Source: Lachnospiraceae bacterium MD308 (GTDB lineage: Bacteria; Bacillota; Clostridia; Lachnospirales; Lachnospiraceae). From it: a stretch of DNA of 64,000 nucleotides. The stretch's first letter is position 1. Each line of letters starts with the position of its first letter. This document shows, in pieces, positions 54,728-63,845 of the stretch. The position numbers and the translations under genes were made by a program. The notes below the pieces were generated by a model that saw only the letters and a list, made by a program, of their open reading frames with translations, did no database searches and was not told the origin of the DNA. The stretch is taken from positions 992,983 to 1,056,982 of the forward strand of contig KE159795.1 in assembly GCA_000403475.2 (NCBI GenBank). Reading direction: 5' to 3'.

Positions 54728-55586
54728 CTGTATTTTTACCTCCTATCTTTTTTGCCACAAACCCGGAAAGTGCATTTATCAGAATAACAACAACCAATAA
54801 TACAACCGCAGTTGCGTAGGTCTGCTTGATATACAGCCCCTCGCCCGAAATAGAATACATATGGACGGATAAAGTTCTTGCCGACGAAAAAATACTTGTT
54901 GCTATTTCTGCAACGGTTCCGGCAGTAAAGATCAGTGCCGCCGATTCCCCGACGATACGCCCGATTCCAAGAATAACGCCGGACAAAATACCCGGAACAG
55001 CGCAGGGCAGGACAATAGAGAACACGGTTCGTAGCTTTCCGGCTCCAAGCCCAAAGCTACCCTCACGGTAACTGTCGGGAACGCTTCGCAAGGCTTCTTC
55101 TGTTGTCCGCATAATAAGCGGCAAAATCATAATGCTCAAAGTCAAAGCCCCGGACAGTAAAGACAACCCCAGCCCAAGATATTTTACAAAGAACAGGGAA
55201 CCGAACAGCCCATAAACGATTGACGGAATCCCAGACAATGTTTCAGCGGTAATACCTATGATATGAACCAGTTTATTTCCCCGTCTTGCGTACTCTGTCA
55301 GATAAATTGCTGCACCAATTCCTACGGGAACTGCAAACAGCAGAGAAAGCAGCATAATGAACAGTGTATTGATAAGTGCCGGAAGCAGGGACACATTTTC
55401 TGTTGTATATTTGCTGTCAAATAAATCCGGCGTTAAATTTGGAATCCCTTTTATCAATATATATGCACTAATAAAAATAAGCGCAAGCATTGTAATCATT
55501 GCTGCAAGGCATACAGAAAGAAAGAGAACAAAAGATTTAGGGTCTCGTCTGTATGCGCACCATTTCCGTTTCAATTTCCCAACCAT
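54720..55586 (-). CDS. pstA: phosphate ABC transporter permease PstA
   Basis: 288 residues, about six helices, with the permease signature [24 protein letters not shown] and [15 protein letters not shown]. Partners with PstC; pstC stop and pstA start are adjacent, so they are coupled. Confidence 0.95.
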   Translation of the reverse strand: MVGKLKRKWCAYRRDPKSFVLFLSVCLAAMITMLALIFISAYILIKGIPNLTPDLFDSKYTTENVSLLPALINTLFIMLLSLLFAVPVGIGAAIYLTEYARRGNKLVHIIGITAETLSGIPSIVYGLFGSLFFVKYLGLGLSLLSGALTLSIMILPLIMRTTEEALRSVPDSYREGSFGLGAGKLRTVFSIVLPCAVPGILSGVILGIGRIVGESAALIFTAGTVAEIATSIFSSARTLSVHMYSISGEGLYIKQTYATAVVLLVVVILINALSGFVAKKIGGKNTDG

Positions 55587-56435
55587 TTATTTCACCCTCC
55601 TTTTGAACAGGGAGAGGGACAGATTGATAATGAGAATGAAAACAAACAGAACAACAGCCGTACCAATTAACGCTTCACGGTGTAAATCCGTAGAATATCC
55701 CATTTCCAATACAATGTTTGTGGTCAGTGTCCGAACGCCGGAAAGCATACTGTCCGGGATAACCGCTTGATTTCCGGCAACCATCATAACCGCCATTGTT
55801 TCACCGACTGCCCGCCCAATCCCTAATACAACCCCTGCAAAAATACCGCTCTTTGCTGCGGGAAGAACCGTAAAAAATACACTTCTTTCATGGGAAGCTC
55901 CAAGAGCAAGCCCTCCCTCATAGTAACTTTCCGGGACAGCCCGGATTGAAGTTTCCGAAACGCTGATAATGGTAGGTAAAATCATCAGCCCCAGCAGGAC
56001 AGAAGCCGTAAGAACACTCATACCGCGCCCGCCAAAGGCTTCCCGAATAAAAGGCACTAAGACTACCAATCCAAAAAAACCGTACACAACCGACGGAATC
56101 CCCGCCATTAGATTAACAGCAGCTTTCAAAGGCGCATAGATACTTCTCGGAGCAAATCTTGCCATGAATACCGCTGTCAATATTCCAATCGGTACGCCAA
56201 TAATCAATGCTCCGGCAGTTACATAGAAAGAGCCGACAATCATAGGGAGAATCCCATAGAGATTATTTGCGGGTTTCCAGCTTGTACCCAGCAAAAATTT
56301 GAAAACGCTTATTTCTTTTATTGCAGGGATACCGCTTGCAAACAGGAATATGCAGATTAGAATTACCGCTGCTATGGACACAAGGGCTGTCAAGAAAAAA
56401 AGCAGTTTCATCACTTTTTCTTTTATATTCTTCAT
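55587..56435 (-). CDS. pstC: phosphate ABC transporter permease PstC
   Basis: About 282 residues, six helices; GIPSVVYGFFGLVVLVPF and YYEGGLALGASHERSVFFTVLP mark the family. The second ATG (56435) has the better spacing from AAGGAG; the first ATG is at 56441. Confidence 0.95.
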   Translation of the reverse strand: MKNIKEKVMKLLFFLTALVSIAAVILICIFLFASGIPAIKEISVFKFLLGTSWKPANNLYGILPMIVGSFYVTAGALIIGVPIGILTAVFMARFAPRSIYAPLKAAVNLMAGIPSVVYGFFGLVVLVPFIREAFGGRGMSVLTASVLLGLMILPTIISVSETSIRAVPESYYEGGLALGASHERSVFFTVLPAAKSGIFAGVVLGIGRAVGETMAVMMVAGNQAVIPDSMLSGVRTLTTNIVLEMGYSTDLHREALIGTAVVLFVFILIINLSLSLFKRRVK

Positions 56436-56492
56436 AATCATGCTCCTTATTGAAAAGGGGCGGCGGCTTTCTTACCGCAGCCCCTTAAAATC

Positions 56493-57386
56493 CTACTGTG
56501 ATATTTCACTCCAACGAACCACATTACCCATAAAAATATCTTTTACCTGTTCACTTGTAAGGTTACTTATGGGACAGTCATTATTAACAATCACTGTAAT
56601 ACCGTCCATTGCAATTACGGTAGCGGTCAGTCCTTTTTCCATTTCGGAATCTTTTAGCTCGCGGGAAGCCATGCCTATATCGCAGGTTCCGTCTATTGTG
56701 TCAGACATACCAGTAGAAGAATCACTTTGCTGTATCTCAATTATAACGCCCGGATTTCTCTCAAGATAGGCTTCTTTGAGCTTTTCCATAACCGGGGTGA
56801 CAGAGCTGGAACCCGCTACAATAATTTTGCCCGAATCCATTTCCCCGCTGTAACTCCCCGCGTCAGATACAGAAATATATCCATTTTCTTCAATCACTGC
56901 TTGACCGTCAGCACTCATAATGAAGTCGATAAAATCCTGCGCCGTGTCACTTAAACCGTCCTTTGTCGCAATGTTAAAGGGACGTGCAATCTTATATATA
57001 CCATTTTTAATATTTTCAATCGTTGCTTCGCAGCCGTCAATCTGAATCGCCTTTACAGTATCATTCATGGAGCCAAGAGAAATATATCCGATAGAGTATA
57101 AATCCCCGGCAACCGTTGTCATCATAACAGACGTAGAATTTGTAACGGCGGCGGTGTCTGCTGTATAGTCAATTTTTTCTCCTGCTTCATTTTTCTGCTC
57201 AATTCCAAACAGCTCTATGAACGCGCCGCGTGTCCCCGAACCATCTTCGCGGGTAAGCACATTGATCTCTCTTGCCGTATCAAACTTGCCGGAAGCTCCC
57301 CCGTTCTTATTACTGCACCCCGTTAATGCAGACAGCATTAGAACACTCACAAGGGCAAATGCCAAGAATTTTTTTGATGTTTTCAT
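56493..57386 (-). CDS. pstS: phosphate-binding lipoprotein PstS
   Basis: 297 residues. Lipobox LTGC near residue 23, then a two-lobed phosphate-binding protein: VLTREDGSGTRGAFIE (first anion-contact block), GYISLGSM, and VAGSSSVTPVMEKLKEAY with the SSSVTP site, DSSTGMSD, IGMASRE. First gene of pstSCAB-phoU-phoPR; the block order (TREDGSGTRG first) is permuted compared with common PstS. Confidence 0.93.
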   Translation of the reverse strand: MKTSKKFLAFALVSVLMLSALTGCSNKNGGASGKFDTAREINVLTREDGSGTRGAFIELFGIEQKNEAGEKIDYTADTAAVTNSTSVMMTTVAGDLYSIGYISLGSMNDTVKAIQIDGCEATIENIKNGIYKIARPFNIATKDGLSDTAQDFIDFIMSADGQAVIEENGYISVSDAGSYSGEMDSGKIIVAGSSSVTPVMEKLKEAYLERNPGVIIEIQQSDSSTGMSDTIDGTCDIGMASRELKDSEMEKGLTATVIAMDGITVIVNNDCPISNLTSEQVKDIFMGNVVRWSEISQ

Positions 57387-57471
57387 TTTTTGAATCTCCT
57401 TTGCTTTTTGTTTTTCTTGAAGTTTACAGCTATATCATATAGCGCAAATATCAAATCCAATATCGTGGCAT

Positions 57472-57488
57472 CGTAAAATTGATGTAAA
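57472..57488 (-). promoter_or_regulatory. PhoP-box-like direct repeats before pstS
   Basis: On the minus strand TTTACA (57483-57488) and TTTACG (57472-57477) are separated by five bases, matching the TT(A/T/C)ACA direct-repeat pattern of Firmicutes PhoP. TATGAT follows about 35 bases later as a -10. Confidence 0.5.
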
Positions 57489-57534
57489 GTTTTTACAAGC
57501 CAAAAATATCTTAATAAAATTTTAGAGGGGCATG

Positions 57535-57765
57535 TCATCTTGCCCCTCTGTTTCTGCTTTTTGAAATCTGTTTTGTTTGTCTGTCTGCATTTTCCCTTTG
57601 ATAATTCCGTAACCGTTTGGATATGCTTTCTTCCTTCTTTTGTACTTTTTCCCCGTATTGTTCTTCCCATTTATCCACCTTGTTCCGATATTCGGCATTA
57701 GCAGTTTTAGAGTAAGGCTCTAAAAGCCTTGAAAAATAAGGAAAGTTCAAGAAAATCATCTGCAA
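57535..57765 (-). pseudogene. decayed or unknown helical protein fragment
   Basis: A 76-residue frame with TTG start and no ribosome site, rich in charged residues (KVDKWEEQYGEKVQKKEES). Upstream, around 57810-57995, small broken frames such as MKVNERWEELKEKTHAEF suggest remains of a larger gene. The 57387-58076 interval has no other convincing gene. Confidence 0.35.
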
Positions 57766-58019
57766 ATTGCGATTTGTATTGAAAAATCGCAGCCTTTCCC
57801 TGCCCTAAGTATAGCAGAAAAAGGCTGCTGTATCAATCTTTCCATTCATCATTCCTGCGCTGTACATATCATTGATTAAGCCAATTTTTTCCCTCAAAGA
57901 ATCTGACGATTTAAAATACCTTTTTCACTTTAAAATTCAGCATGAGTTTTTTCTTTTAATTCTTCCCATCGCTCATTGACCTTCATCACTTAATATCAGC
58001 CGATTTTCCTATAACAAAG

Positions 58020-58051
58020 AAAACACCTGCCGTTCCTTTAGCAGATGTTTT
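58020..58051. terminator. bidirectional terminator-like hairpin
   Basis: AAAACACCTGC pairs with GCAGATGTTTT (one mismatch) over 11 bases with a ten-base loop; A-rich before and T-rich after. It lies beyond the RNHCP gene stop. Confidence 0.55.
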
Positions 58052-58076
58052 CAAACATTATAAATTTCACGCACTA

Positions 58077-58502
58077 TTACTTCAGACTGCCTTCTCCTCC
58101 CATCATTTTGGTCATCTCTTCTATTCGCTCGACTGGAAAAGGAGGCTGACTAATCGGTCGCATGGCAATAGACATAAGTTTCATTGGATTGTCGTCTGCT
58201 GCAACTCGATTAGAACTAAGTGCACCACATCTTTTACATCTATGGATAATTGCCCATTCACCATTTTTTCTGACCCATACTGTTATAGGTTCCATATGTC
58301 CCCCGCAATCTGACTCACGGTCTCCCGGTTCAATATCCACATGTAAACTGTAAAGACAGTTCGGACAGTGATTCCTATGTTCACTTCCTGCTCCCTCCGA
58401 AACTACCATTCTTCCACAGTTCTTACATGTAAATGTTTCATTACATGGATGTGTCTTATAGTAACCTTTTTCATATTGCTTTCTTTTGTTTTCTCTATTC
58501 AC
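58077..58502 (-). CDS. RNHCP-domain protein
   Basis: About 141 residues. RNHCP proteins have two zinc-ribbon-like Cys clusters: ETFTCKNCGRMV with HRNHCPNCLYSLHVD, and HRCKRCGALSSNRVAADDN. Function unknown, possibly nucleic-acid binding. The start is likely the GTG at 58502, eight bases from GGAGG; a longer form from ATG 58547 is possible. It overlaps the CD3324 gene stop by eight bases. Confidence 0.8.
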   Translation of the reverse strand: MNRENKRKQYEKGYYKTHPCNETFTCKNCGRMVVSEGAGSEHRNHCPNCLYSLHVDIEPGDRESDCGGHMEPITVWVRKNGEWAIIHRCKRCGALSSNRVAADDNPMKLMSIAMRPISQPPFPVERIEEMTKMMGGEGSLK

Positions 58503-58800
58503 TTTTGAATCCTCCATCCGTATTTCTTTTTGAGGATTCATATTCATGTATAATTCCCCGGATTCTTTTTTCAGAAAGATAATACATTTCACCTAATTCT
58601 GAAATACTCTCACCTAAATAATAGCGCTTAACTATCATTCGATTGCGTTCTGCCATTTTTTCTTTTGTTCCGCTTTTTTCTCCCCATGATAAAGATTTCC
58701 CATTTTTTCTGGGAATATAAATAAGCTGGCCATCTATATATTTGTGAATTTCTTCAAGTAAAAATTTAGGCAAAACATCATCTGCATTTACATAGCTCAT
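58495..58800 (-). CDS. CD3324 family protein, Mor-like HTH
   Basis: About 101 residues: MSYVNADDVLPKFLLEEIHKYIDGQ, then the ARNRMIVKRYYLGESISELGEMYYLSEKRI-like Mor/C transcription-activator helix-turn-helix. A small Firmicutes family of unknown role. Probably cotranscribed with the RNHCP gene. Confidence 0.75.
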   Translation of the reverse strand: MSYVNADDVLPKFLLEEIHKYIDGQLIYIPRKNGKSLSWGEKSGTKEKMAERNRMIVKRYYLGESISELGEMYYLSEKRIRGIIHEYESSKRNTDGGFKSE

Positions 58801-58874
58801 ATGCATCCTCCTAACAACACTTTAAGATGCAATAGCTATCACATATTCACCATTTTTATTTGCAATAGCCATTG

Positions 58875-59078
58875 CTATCGCACATTTGCCTTATATTTCT
58901 TCATAAAACACTCTTTGTACCTTTCTAAATTTAATTTTTCTTTATAATAGCATCCATTATAAATCCTATCAACCTCTTTTTTGATTAGAATTGTTTTTGA
59001 GAAAAGTCTGTGTAGTGGTTTAAGATAGTCTTCCATATGAAGTTGTCTGTCCTTAAACCTGTCTTTGGTTACATTCAT
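58875..59078 (-). CDS. small basic protein, unknown
   Basis: 67 residues, very basic and helical (MNVTKDRFKDRQLHMEDYL, then CYYKEKLNLERYKECFMKKY). GAAGGAG precedes the ATG (59078). Not recognised. It might be a fragment of a larger element, as the sequence upstream looks like group II intron DNA. Confidence 0.4.
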   Translation of the reverse strand: MNVTKDRFKDRQLHMEDYLKPLHRLFSKTILIKKEVDRIYNGCYYKEKLNLERYKECFMKKYKANVR

Positions 59079-59117
59079 TTACTCACTCCTTCTAAAGTTC
59101 AGTCCTTCCCATGATGT

Positions 59118-59175
59118 TTGAAACCGCCATGGTACTATGACTTCTGCTGACTTCTCATGGCAAATCTCGTTTCAA
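59118..59175 (-). repeat. nested inverted repeat resembling group II intron sequence
   Basis: TTGAAAC/GTTTCAA (59118-59124, 59169-59175) enclose GCCATG/CATGGC (59126-59131, 59156-59161). The minus strand reads ATGAGAAGTCAGCAGAAGTC, which codes MRSQQKS. I recall this motif just upstream of group II intron-encoded reverse transcriptases; no RT is present here. Confidence 0.35.
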
Positions 59176-59244
59176 CCTCTTCCGCAAATATTTTATTCCC
59201 TTTTTGGAATTGTGTACTCATGTAAAGAAACTTATAAATATGCA

Positions 59245-59272
59245 TTGTAAATAACAGGCAAATATTTATAAT
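59245..59272 (+). promoter_or_regulatory. promoter of the orphan gene at 59318
   Basis: TTGTAA (59245-59250), 16 bases, TATAAT (59267-59272). Confidence 0.5.
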
Positions 59273-59317
59273 GGGGTATATAAACTGGAATTTTTAGGGT
59301 AAAAGGGGGTTCAGAAG

Positions 59318-59812
59318 ATGGATAGAGCACGAATTTATGTTGATTTAAACGAAATGGTTACAGATGATATTGTATTGTTGTCAAAAGATGATACCAAGGC
59401 TGATAGTATGGGCAGCATAATTACCTTTTATGAAGGATTGCCTGTTAGCCTATATTCCGATGATGCGTCCAACAGCGGAGAAACGGATAATTTGATTTTT
59501 GAAGGCATTGCCATAAAATATGATTTAAAGGGTTATCCAGAATGGCGGCATGTAAAATGGTGTGTTCGTATTGATTGGAATAGTCTTATGCATGAATCCG
59601 ATATGACATTTTTACAATTATTACCCATAGAAATAGAAAAACACCCAAATGATTTACTTACTCTTCATAAATTTCTGATATATTTTAAAAATCATGGAAT
59701 GGAGAAAGATAGTATGTTAAAAAATTTGGAAAAAACAAAAAATCAATGTGACTCTAAGGCAAAAGATGTTTTGATAGATTTAATGAATTTTGTTGTTGGT
59801 TGGTGTAGTTAG
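59318..59812 (+). CDS. hypothetical protein, unknown family
   Basis: 164 residues, acidic, no membrane segment. Begins MDRARIYVDLNEMVTDDIVLL; contains FEGIAIKYDLKGYPEWRHVKWCVRI and a helical tail. GGGGGTT precedes the ATG. I do not recognise it; size, acidity and island position would suit a polymorphic-toxin immunity protein, but no toxin gene is nearby. Confidence 0.6.
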   Translation: MDRARIYVDLNEMVTDDIVLLSKDDTKADSMGSIITFYEGLPVSLYSDDASNSGETDNLIFEGIAIKYDLKGYPEWRHVKWCVRIDWNSLMHESDMTFLQLLPIEIEKHPNDLLTLHKFLIYFKNHGMEKDSMLKNLEKTKNQCDSKAKDVLIDLMNFVVGWCS

Positions 59813-59942
59813 GACTTATCAATTTATTGAAATATACGACTACATATAGGATAGTGTAAATTAGTTTGCTCCTTCGGTAAAAAATGGCTCCTTTTTGGTA
59901 AGAATTAAGATATGACAATTCTTATGGAAAAGGAGTATTTTT

Positions 59943-61157
59943 ATGGCAGTTGCAAAGGAACAAATTCGACAAGTCATCTCACAAAATAACATTAGCAGCG
60001 TGGCAGATGTTTATTCTCTCCTCAAAGAAAGCTTTAAAGACATCCTTCAGGAGCTTATGGAAACAGAGCTGGATGCCGCTCTTGGTTATGAAAAAAATCA
60101 AAAGGGTGATCTACTGACAGATAATAAAAGGAACGGCCATTCGACTAAAACGCTTAAAAGCCAATATGGTGAATTCCAGATTAATGTGCCCAGAGACAGA
60201 AACGGTGAATTTGATCCAAAGTTAATTCCCAAGTACCAAAGAGATATTTCTGGAATCGAAGAAAAAGTGATCTCACTATATGCACGTGGAATGAGTACCC
60301 GTGATATCCATGACCAGTTAAATGATCTATATGGGATTGAAGTGTCCGCCGAAATGGTCAGCAAGATCACGGATAAGATCCTGCCGCAAGTAAAAGAATG
60401 GCAGTCCCGCCCTTTAAACCCAATCTATCCTTTTGTATTCATGGACTGCATCCACTATAAAGTCCGGGAGGATGGAAGGATACTGAACCGCGCTGCATAT
60501 ATCGTACTGGGCGTTACAGTAGAGGGGTACAAAGATATCTTAAGCATTACAGTAGGTGCAAACGAGACAAGCAAGTTTTGGCTTGGCATGTTAAATGACC
60601 TGAAAAACAGGGGCGTAAAAGACGTAATGTTCTTCTGCGTAGACAGTCTCCCGGGATTTAAGAAGGCGATACAGGCAGTCTATCCACAGGCAGAGATCCA
60701 GCGGTGTGTGATCCATATGCTGAGGAATTCCTTCAAGTATATCAACTATAAAGACCTGAAGAAGTTTTCTGCGGATTTCAAGGCAGTATATAACGCGCCC
60801 ACAGAATCCGCGGCACTTTCAGAACTGGATGCTGTCAAGGAACGTTGGGGGAAGAAGTATCCTTATGCAATTAGTAATTGGGAGAATAATTGGGAAGATG
60901 TAAGTCCCTTTTTTCAATTTTCAGACGATATCAGGCGCATTATGTATACCCCAAACATCATCGAAGGGGTCAACCGCCAATACCGGAAAGTAACAAAGAC
61001 AAAAAGCGTGTTTCCCAGCGATACGTCCTTAGAAAAGATGTTATATCTGGCCAGTGAAAATGTAGCAAAGAAATGGACGCAGAGATACCGGAACTGGGAT
61101 CAGGTGTTGAATCAGCTGATTGTTCTATACGGTGAGAGGATCACAAACTACCTGTAA
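59943..61157 (+). CDS. IS256-family (Mutator) transposase
   Basis: DDE transposase, 404 residues, full length. Markers: LLKESFKDILQELMETELDAALGYEK, GMSTRDIHDQL, FVFMDCIHYKVRE with the first Asp, FFCVDSLPGFKKAIQAVYP with the second, and IIEGVNRQYRKVTKTKSVFP with the Glu. Start at 59943 follows AAAGGAG. Confidence 0.95.
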   Translation: MAVAKEQIRQVISQNNISSVADVYSLLKESFKDILQELMETELDAALGYEKNQKGDLLTDNKRNGHSTKTLKSQYGEFQINVPRDRNGEFDPKLIPKYQRDISGIEEKVISLYARGMSTRDIHDQLNDLYGIEVSAEMVSKITDKILPQVKEWQSRPLNPIYPFVFMDCIHYKVREDGRILNRAAYIVLGVTVEGYKDILSITVGANETSKFWLGMLNDLKNRGVKDVMFFCVDSLPGFKKAIQAVYPQAEIQRCVIHMLRNSFKYINYKDLKKFSADFKAVYNAPTESAALSELDAVKERWGKKYPYAISNWENNWEDVSPFFQFSDDIRRIMYTPNIIEGVNRQYRKVTKTKSVFPSDTSLEKMLYLASENVAKKWTQRYRNWDQVLNQLIVLYGERITNYL

Positions 61158-61161
61158 ATGA

Positions 61162-61204
61162 AAAAGCGGGATGGCGTCATCCAAACAAACCATCCCGCCC
61201 TTAT
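61162..61204. terminator. hairpin after the IS256 transposase
   Basis: GCGGGATGG (61166-61174) and CCATCCCGC (61190-61198), nine pairs. The T5 run is on the minus strand, so it best ends transcripts coming from the right. The 61205-61509 interval is AT-rich with no gene that I see. Confidence 0.6.
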
Positions 61205-61509
61205 TCCATCGGCATCTGTATTATTGCCAAAAAACTCCAATCTTATTCCAGAGACCAGGTGTAGGCAGCGCCCACGAAAAAGCAGATAGTACAGGGCCTT
61301 AATTATCATACAAAAATTTAGAAAAAAATGTATAAAACTTTCCAACGTGGCTATACTATAAATGCAAAGAAATCTTCGACAGCAAATCGACAACAAGAAG
61401 TGATTAAAACTGACAAAAATCTTTTACATATCTAATTCTTATCAGGAAATCTTATTTTCCATAGACACAAGATTTTTTACAGCCTCGGATGAATAATAAA
61501 CGTATTAAC

Positions 61510-62220
61510 TTATTCTTGTTTAATATCTCTTTTCTCTCTAACAACAAGTTCTTGTGCCATACTGGCTAGAGTTTCCTCTCTCAGCACTTCATTCTTTATT
61601 TGAGACACTAATACATTTCCAAGGTATGTATTTGCGGTCTCAGCCATACTGGCTTGATATTCATTAGCTGCTTCTATGGTTTTAGAGTACATTAAAATAA
61701 ATATTGCACCAATAGAGTCAACCAACAAGCCACCTATAAATCCCGAGGCGATTACAATTATTTCAACTGTTCCTTCATTTAAAAAAGCAGATATAATTGT
61801 AACCCCAATTATTATAATTCCTATAAAAATTATAATAACTCCAATTACAAAAATGCTTTTCGTATGTGTGAGATTCAAAGAATGATATTTTTCAAGTTCT
61901 GCTTGTTTCTTAGTTAATTGTTTCAAGGCTTTCTCTTCTAAATTCAATCCTTTAATTTCGTCTAAAAAAATATCATCATCAATAACGCTTAGTAAAAAAT
62001 AATATTCCTGATTCTTTTTTCGTTTACTGATATCATTGGATTTCACCATTAGCCCTAATAAACTTACTATAATTCCAATAATACATAACCAATCAGGAAT
62101 ATTTTTTAAATCATGACTTTTTGCGTAGATTGAACCTGCAAAAATCACCACCCAAAAAATAGTCCAGAATAAATCCCAGCGCTGTTTGCTTTTTAAATCT
62201 TTTAGCTCTGTAAGCAACAT
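61510..62220 (-). CDS. membrane protein resembling TRADD-N-associated membrane domain family
   Basis: 236 residues, four hydrophobic helices in two pairs (about 18-34 and 42-60; 125-150 and 155-178). The central LEKYHSLNLTHTKSIF and the later IIVIASGFIGGLLVDSIGAIFILMYSKT resemble the paired-helix membrane domain described with TRADD-N adaptors in putative conflict systems. I base this on pattern memory, not on a search. No effector gene is beside it. The first helix pair is an addition to that domain. Confidence 0.55.
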   Translation of the reverse strand: MLLTELKDLKSKQRWDLFWTIFWVVIFAGSIYAKSHDLKNIPDWLCIIGIIVSLLGLMVKSNDISKRKKNQEYYFLLSVIDDDIFLDEIKGLNLEEKALKQLTKKQAELEKYHSLNLTHTKSIFVIGVIIIFIGIIIIGVTIISAFLNEGTVEIIVIASGFIGGLLVDSIGAIFILMYSKTIEAANEYQASMAETANTYLGNVLVSQIKNEVLREETLASMAQELVVREKRDIKQE

Positions 62221-62411
62221 ATTTTTTTCATTTTTAACGATTGTTTTTCTGTGTTTTCAATATTTAATTCACCTTCCTCGTTAATATTCTCAATCTCCAC
62301 TTTTCTTCCTCCATAACTTCAATATATATAATATATAAACTCATTTTCATACTGTAAAATCTATACATATATTTTATTGCATTTTATTTTCAGTTTCAAT
62401 TATTTTAGACA

Positions 62412-62448
62412 AATAGACACTATCGCTTTATCTACAACAGTGTCTATT
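62412..62448. repeat. ten-base-pair inverted repeat beside the IS630 element
   Basis: AATAGACACT (62412-62421) and AGTGTCTATT (62439-62448), with a T6 run nine bases later on the plus strand. It may be a terminator or promoter structure for the 61510 gene. 62221-62411 is AT-rich with no gene seen. Confidence 0.45.
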
Positions 62449-62479
62449 CTCATTTTTTCATATTAAGACTTTTAAACTA

Positions 62480-62502
62480 GTGTACTGACCTGTTGATATT
62501 TA
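62480..62502 (+). repeat. IS630 left inverted repeat
   Basis: Starts GTGTACTGACCTGTTG; matches the complement of the right repeat except at two positions. Confidence 0.85.
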
Positions 62503-62519
62503 GCATTACTACCGCCTCA

Positions 62520-63667
62520 TTAAGAGGCAGTAGTAAATACAGGATACAGGGAGCTGAGCTTTATTCTGGCATCACTGGTTCTGAACTGCCAGTTGACCTT
62601 TGCCGCAGCTGTATTCCGCTTCGCTTCCCATACGGACAGTTCTTTGCGTAATAGTCCTATCTCAGCAATGCGGCGGCTGAGGCATTGTCTGGTCATTACA
62701 TTAAGCTCTATTTCAGCAATGTCCAGCCAGCTTCCATGCTTTGGCGTATAATGTATCTCCAGCTTTTTAATGATACGCCTTGCTTCTTCCGGCGGATACC
62801 GTTTGTACAGGGAAGCTGGTTTATGGGTGTTCAGATTATCCATCACAAGGATAATCTTCTCGGCATCAGGGTACATGATGTCCGCCAGATACCTGATTTC
62901 TTCTGCCCAGTCGACGGCTGCGCGGTGTTCCCGGACACTCACATGGTGAACCCCTCCAAGTGGTTCCACAAAGGCAAAGATGCTCACAGTGCCATTACGG
63001 ACATATTCCGAATCGGTTTTCCGGCTGCTTCCGGGAATCATTGGCAAAGGCTCCCTTGCCTCCCCCAGAAGCTGGTATGGTTTTTCGTCCATACACACAA
63101 CCGGATATTTTTCATCATAGGGAAGTTCATAAACGTCAAGGATATCCTCCATGCAGGCTATGAATTCCGGGTCTTCTTTTGCCGGGATGCACCAGTAGTC
63201 GTTTTTGTGAGGTCGAAGTTTGTTTTTTTTAAGGCATTGCGGATTGCCTCCCTGCCTACAGGAGTTTCCAGAATCACTTTTGATTCTTCCTCGAGCAGGC
63301 GGATGGTCCACCGGGAGTGTCCTTCTGGAACGGGGCCGCAGGCAAGCTCAATCAACCGGGCTTCTGTACGCCCGTCAACCTTGCGCCTTGCATTATCTGA
63401 ATTTATGCTCCTTTTAAATTCGGTAACGGCATCAATGCCGCCATTCACGTATTTCGATACAGTATTCGTGACAGTTGCCATGCAGACACCATTGGATCTT
63501 GCGCTTTGTTCGTGGGTCAAAACTTTTCCATGCGCTTCGTCCAGGTCGAGAATAATCTGACATCTGCTGCGAATAGTTTTTGAAGTTTCCTTCTTACGGA
63601 TAACAGATTTCAACTTTTTAAATTCATTTTCTGTAAGATGGATGCTATACTTTTTTGGTCTTGCCAT
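62520..63667 (-). CDS. IS630-family transposase, two frames with programmed -1 frameshift
   Basis: The upstream frame (63667-63158) codes a helix-turn-helix protein from MARPKKYSIHLTENEF; the downstream frame (ending 62520) has the DDE domain: VVCMDEKPYQLL, LVMDNLNTHKPASL and HYTPKHGSWLDIAEIEL. The frames overlap. An A8 run near 63224-63231, read A_AAA_AAA in the upstream frame, is a classical slip site; after a -1 slip the product continues KKNKLRPHKNDYWCIP, the normal family sequence. Joint length is about 380 residues. Confidence 0.88.
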
Positions 63668-63730
63668 AGAAATCACCGCCGTTTCTTTTATTATACATCA
63701 AAACAGCTGTGATTTCCATAATAATTTAGT

Positions 63731-63753
63731 TAAATATCAACAGGCCAGCACAC
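63731..63753 (-). repeat. IS630 right inverted repeat
   Basis: On the minus strand starts GTGTGCTGGCCTGTTG. Confidence 0.85.
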
Positions 63754-63845
63754 TAGTGTCAAATTCTCATTTTCTCCTCTAATACCTTTCTTAAAATCCT
63801 TTGATATCAAGTGTTTATGGATTGCCTACTTATCCAAACTCTTCA

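Larger units (their letters stand above)
59849..61204 (+). mobile_element. IS256-family element, right end not identified
   Basis: A likely left end starts GGATAGTGTAAATTAG at 59849, 94 bases before the transposase. The complementary right end TTTACACTATCC was not found up to 61510, so the right boundary is a guess placed after the hairpin at 61162-61204. Confidence 0.5.
62480..63753 (-). mobile_element. complete IS630-family element
   Basis: 1274 bases bounded by 23-base inverted repeats (62480-62502 and 63731-63753, 21 of 23 identical) and flanked by TA on both sides (62478-62479, 63754-63755), the TA duplication of the family. It holds a transposase in two frames with a -1 slip site. Confidence 0.85.

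Noticed and set aside
61148-61396. 82-residue minus-strand frame
   Set aside because: Contains the hairpin after the IS256 transposase, no ribosome site, no family.
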